Assembly: GCA_963678675.1 (NCBI GenBank)
Contig: OY783195.1
Location: 7,636,001-7,700,000, forward strand
DNA length: 64,000 bases
Direction of reading: 5' to 3'
Origin: Xiphydria camelus
Lineage: Eukaryota > Arthropoda > Insecta > Hymenoptera > Xiphydriidae
Part shown: one piece after another, positions 62,308 to 64,000 of the stretch
Position numbering within the stretch: the first letter of the stretch is position 1
Layout: each line of letters starts with the position of its first letter
Made by a program: the position numbers and the translations under genes
The notes under the pieces: model-generated
What the model saw: the letters and a program-made list of their open reading frames with translations, nothing else
Told to the model about the DNA's origin: nothing
The model's database searches: none

Positions 62308-62543
62308 CCTGGCCCCGGGCTCGGGGCCTCCTTGTATCTAGCCTCCTACGCTACAGCTACCCCTGCGCTTCCCCTCGATTGGTGGACCGCGGTCGGGTGG
62401 GGGACCGGTGCAGCGGGACGCACGGTGGGGTTAGCTGCGCTACTGCTTATGCGCGTCGGCCCGCTGGCCGAGCGCGTCTATGCTATTACTAATTCTAGGG
62501 CTAAAACTAATTATATTAACGCTAAAATGTCGCATGACAATTG

Positions 62544-63280
62544 ATGTATTTTCGAAATTCGCCTGGGCTGTGCCATCCAAGAGCAAGAATGCCAATGACG
62601 TCACGGCTGCCATGAAGACCGTTCTCAAGCAGGGACGTATACCGAAGAACTTGCAAGTCGACTCTGGAAAGGAATTCTACAACGCCGAGTTCAAGACTCT
62701 GATGCGACGATATGGTATCAACTTGTACTCAACCTTCAGCAACCTGAAAGCGTCCATCTGCGAGCGTTTCAATTGCACCCTGAAGAGCAAGATGTGGATA
62801 CAATTCAGCCTGCGTGGAAATTACAAGTGGATGGATATTTTACCCGACTTGGTATCTGCCTACAACGACAGCAAACATCGAACCATTGGAATGAAACCGC
62901 ACGACGTCACCGCTCGAAACGCTCAACTGCTATTGCAGCACGTATACAAGAATTTTAATACAAGTTCGAAGAAGAGAAAGCCAAAGTTCCGATTCGGTGA
63001 TAAAGTACGTGTTAGCAAGTTTAAGCACGTCTTCGAGAAAGGTTACACACCAAACTGGACAACGGAGATATTCACCATCGCTGGAGTAAAAAGCACCGAT
63101 CCGGTGACGTATCGGCTGAAGGATTACCAGAAACAACCCATCGAAGGTGCTTTCTACGAGGAGGAACTCGCCGCAGTCAAACATCCCAACGTCTACCTAG
63201 TGGAGAAGGTGCTCAAGAGATGCGGAAATAGAATATTTGTAAAGTGGTTGGGTTTCAATGATTTGCACAACAGTTGGTGA
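62544..63280 (+). pseudogene. Polinton integrase, C-terminal part
   Basis: The frame resumes at IDVFSKFAWAVPSKSKNAND. It has the second Asp in LQVDSGKEFYN and the Glu in ICERFNCTLK, then a helical segment, an SH3-like part (KPKFRFGDKVRVSKFKHVF) and the chromodomain-like tail (VEKVLKRCGNRIFVKWLGF) ending NNSW-type at 63278. This part is undamaged. Only the 5.3-kb insertion separates it from the N-terminal half at 57103-57277. Chromodomains guide integration to marked chromatin (known for related integrases). Confidence 0.85.
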
Positions 63281-63511
63281 AATAAATTATTTATTTATTC
63301 CTCCAAATCCACGTTTATATTCATTTATAGGGATACATTTTGCCTTGGTACTTGAGGGCTTTCTCTCTCTCGTAATGCTGGTTAGTTTTACATATATTTT
63401 ATTCATTCACACACGCACACATACCTATATTTACATTCGTAATCCTTTTCCTCTAGAGCTATATTTACAATCGTAATCCTATTATACACACGCACACACA
63501 CAATCATTTAC
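63281..63511. other. Convergent spacer of the Polinton
   Basis: AT-rich, with ACACGCACAC-type microsatellites, lying between the 3' ends of integrase and DNA polymerase. Confidence 0.5.
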
Positions 63512-64000
63512 TCATCCGCATCCATATTTACATTTGTTATTCTGCAGTGCCCCCAGGGTAAAGTGTCTGTAGTGTAAAGGTAACAGATACCTTTTGTCGT
63601 CGTGCGGACTGAGCGCGAGTTTGGTCTGCTGCACAGTCTGCACTTCATTCAGTTTCGAACGGAAGAGGTACTGCGATCGGTGTTGTGTCGTGTTTTGCCT
63701 CAAGCAGGTGACGTAGTCCTCGAAGTCGATGGTTCTCGCGAGCACCGACGTCTTGACGCCCTTGGCCTTCTTCATGCAGTCCTCGCCGTTGACTCGCACG
63801 CTGTACATTTTGCTGCGGAGTCCGACGAATTCCGTCATGATCTGGCCGTTACACTCGTCCTTCATGAGGCCGACCACCTTCTTGTTTACCAGCAGCATCT
63901 CGAAGGCATTCTCGGTGGGGTAGTCGGATGTGTCGAAGCGTCCAATGTGGCGCTTCATCACGTTGTAGATGTCCCCGCCTCGCACTTCGTAGATGAGGCT
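63512..64000 (-). CDS. Polinton protein-primed DNA polymerase B, C-terminal end
   Basis: The open frame runs off the window's right edge. It contains NKKVVGLMKDECNGQIMTEF, then VGLRSKMYSVRVNG, KKAKGVKTSVLARTIDFEDY, QYLFRSKLNEVQTVQQTKLA and DDKRYLLPLHYRHF. This C-terminal thumb region is characteristic of the type B polymerases encoded by Polintons, which copy the element from a protein primer. The polymerase motifs themselves are outside the window. It faces the integrase tail to tail, with 231 bp between, as expected for this element type. Confidence 0.85.
   Translation of the reverse strand, partial: SLIYEVRGGDIYNVMKRHIGRFDTSDYPTENAFEMLLVNKKVVGLMKDECNGQIMTEFVGLRSKMYSVRVNGEDCMKKAKGVKTSVLARTIDFEDYVTCLRQNTTQHRSQYLFRSKLNEVQTVQQTKLALSPHDDKRYLLPLHYRHFTLGALQNNKCKYGCG

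Larger units (their letters stand above)
57278..62539. mobile_element. LTR-like element inside the integrase, split by Jockey-type element
   Basis: The insert begins TGATACGCGCC and ends CGCATGACA (TG...CA), and the integrase codons on both sides share the 4-bp duplication ATTG (57274-57277 and 62540-62543). Without the Jockey-type insertion it is about 595 bp, so a solo LTR is the simplest reading. The left part contains tandem repeats. Both boundaries are fixed by the restored integrase frame. Confidence 0.75.

Noticed and set aside
1..64000. CRISPR arrays, bacterial operons or prophage
   Set aside because: No regularly spaced direct repeats with unique spacers and no prokaryotic gene order. 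Introns and eukaryotic transposons occur throughout.

Overview
This window looks like a transposon graveyard in an insect genome, most probably a hymenopteran such as an ant (inference). The signs are spliceosomal introns, TTAGG-type pentamers, and non-LTR, LTR, Polinton and many DNA-transposon relics on an AT-rich background. I found no convincing host gene, no rRNA, no credible tRNA, no CRISPR array and nothing prokaryotic. Nearly every recognisable coding stretch belongs to a mobile element, and most are broken. Element-family names below rest on remembered protein motifs and terminal structure, not on searches.

Layout. 1-6.4 kb: a short CCTAA array, an ISL2EU-like DNA transposon (copy A, 1501-3916; THAP transposase remnant plus YqaJ-type nuclease remnant) inserted in a small hairpin MITE, then a TTAA-flanked element. 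6.4-10 kb: a second TTAA-flanked element carrying a 712-bp solo LTR, then a PIF/Harbinger remnant. 10-16.5 kb: two gypsy-type gag relics, a Tc1-like relic, a C2H2 relic and a related LTR. 16.5-23.5 kb: a Harbinger-like element split by a second, near-identical solo LTR, a 151-bp hairpin, ISL2EU copy B (18613-22519) with a fairly complete THAP/DDE transposase, and a 676-bp palindrome. 23.7-28.9 kb: more ISL2EU-type genes, including a long SWIM-YqaJ nuclease gene, with nested elements. 28.9-36.9 kb: mostly unrecognised sequence, a diverged LTR and a Myb/SANT-like relic.

36.9-42 kb: a YqaJ relic cut by a MITE and a 306-bp solo LTR, a 5' piece of a Jockey-type retrotransposon, a TA-flanked MITE and a mariner-type transposase with an intron. 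44.5-47 kb: nested inverted-repeat elements, one with a MADF-like ORF. 47-51.8 kb: a CR1-type retrotransposon with a PHD-finger ORF1. 54-64 kb: Polinton (Maverick) sequence: two small conserved ORFs, an integrase and the C-terminal end of a protein-primed DNA polymerase. The integrase is split by a TG...CA LTR-like element (4-bp duplication), and that element is split by a full-length, apparently intact Jockey-type retrotransposon (57653-62307; 12-bp duplication, 25-nt poly(A)).

The genes do not form a host pathway. What can be read is a relative insertion history, because many insertions keep exact target duplications and the empty sites can be inferred. The parts most worth a second look are the intact one-ORF Jockey-type element inside the Polinton integrase, the DDE transposase/YqaJ (lambda-exonuclease-type) nuclease pairing seen several times, the 676-bp palindrome, and an unrecognised acidic ORF at 54.5-55.2 kb.
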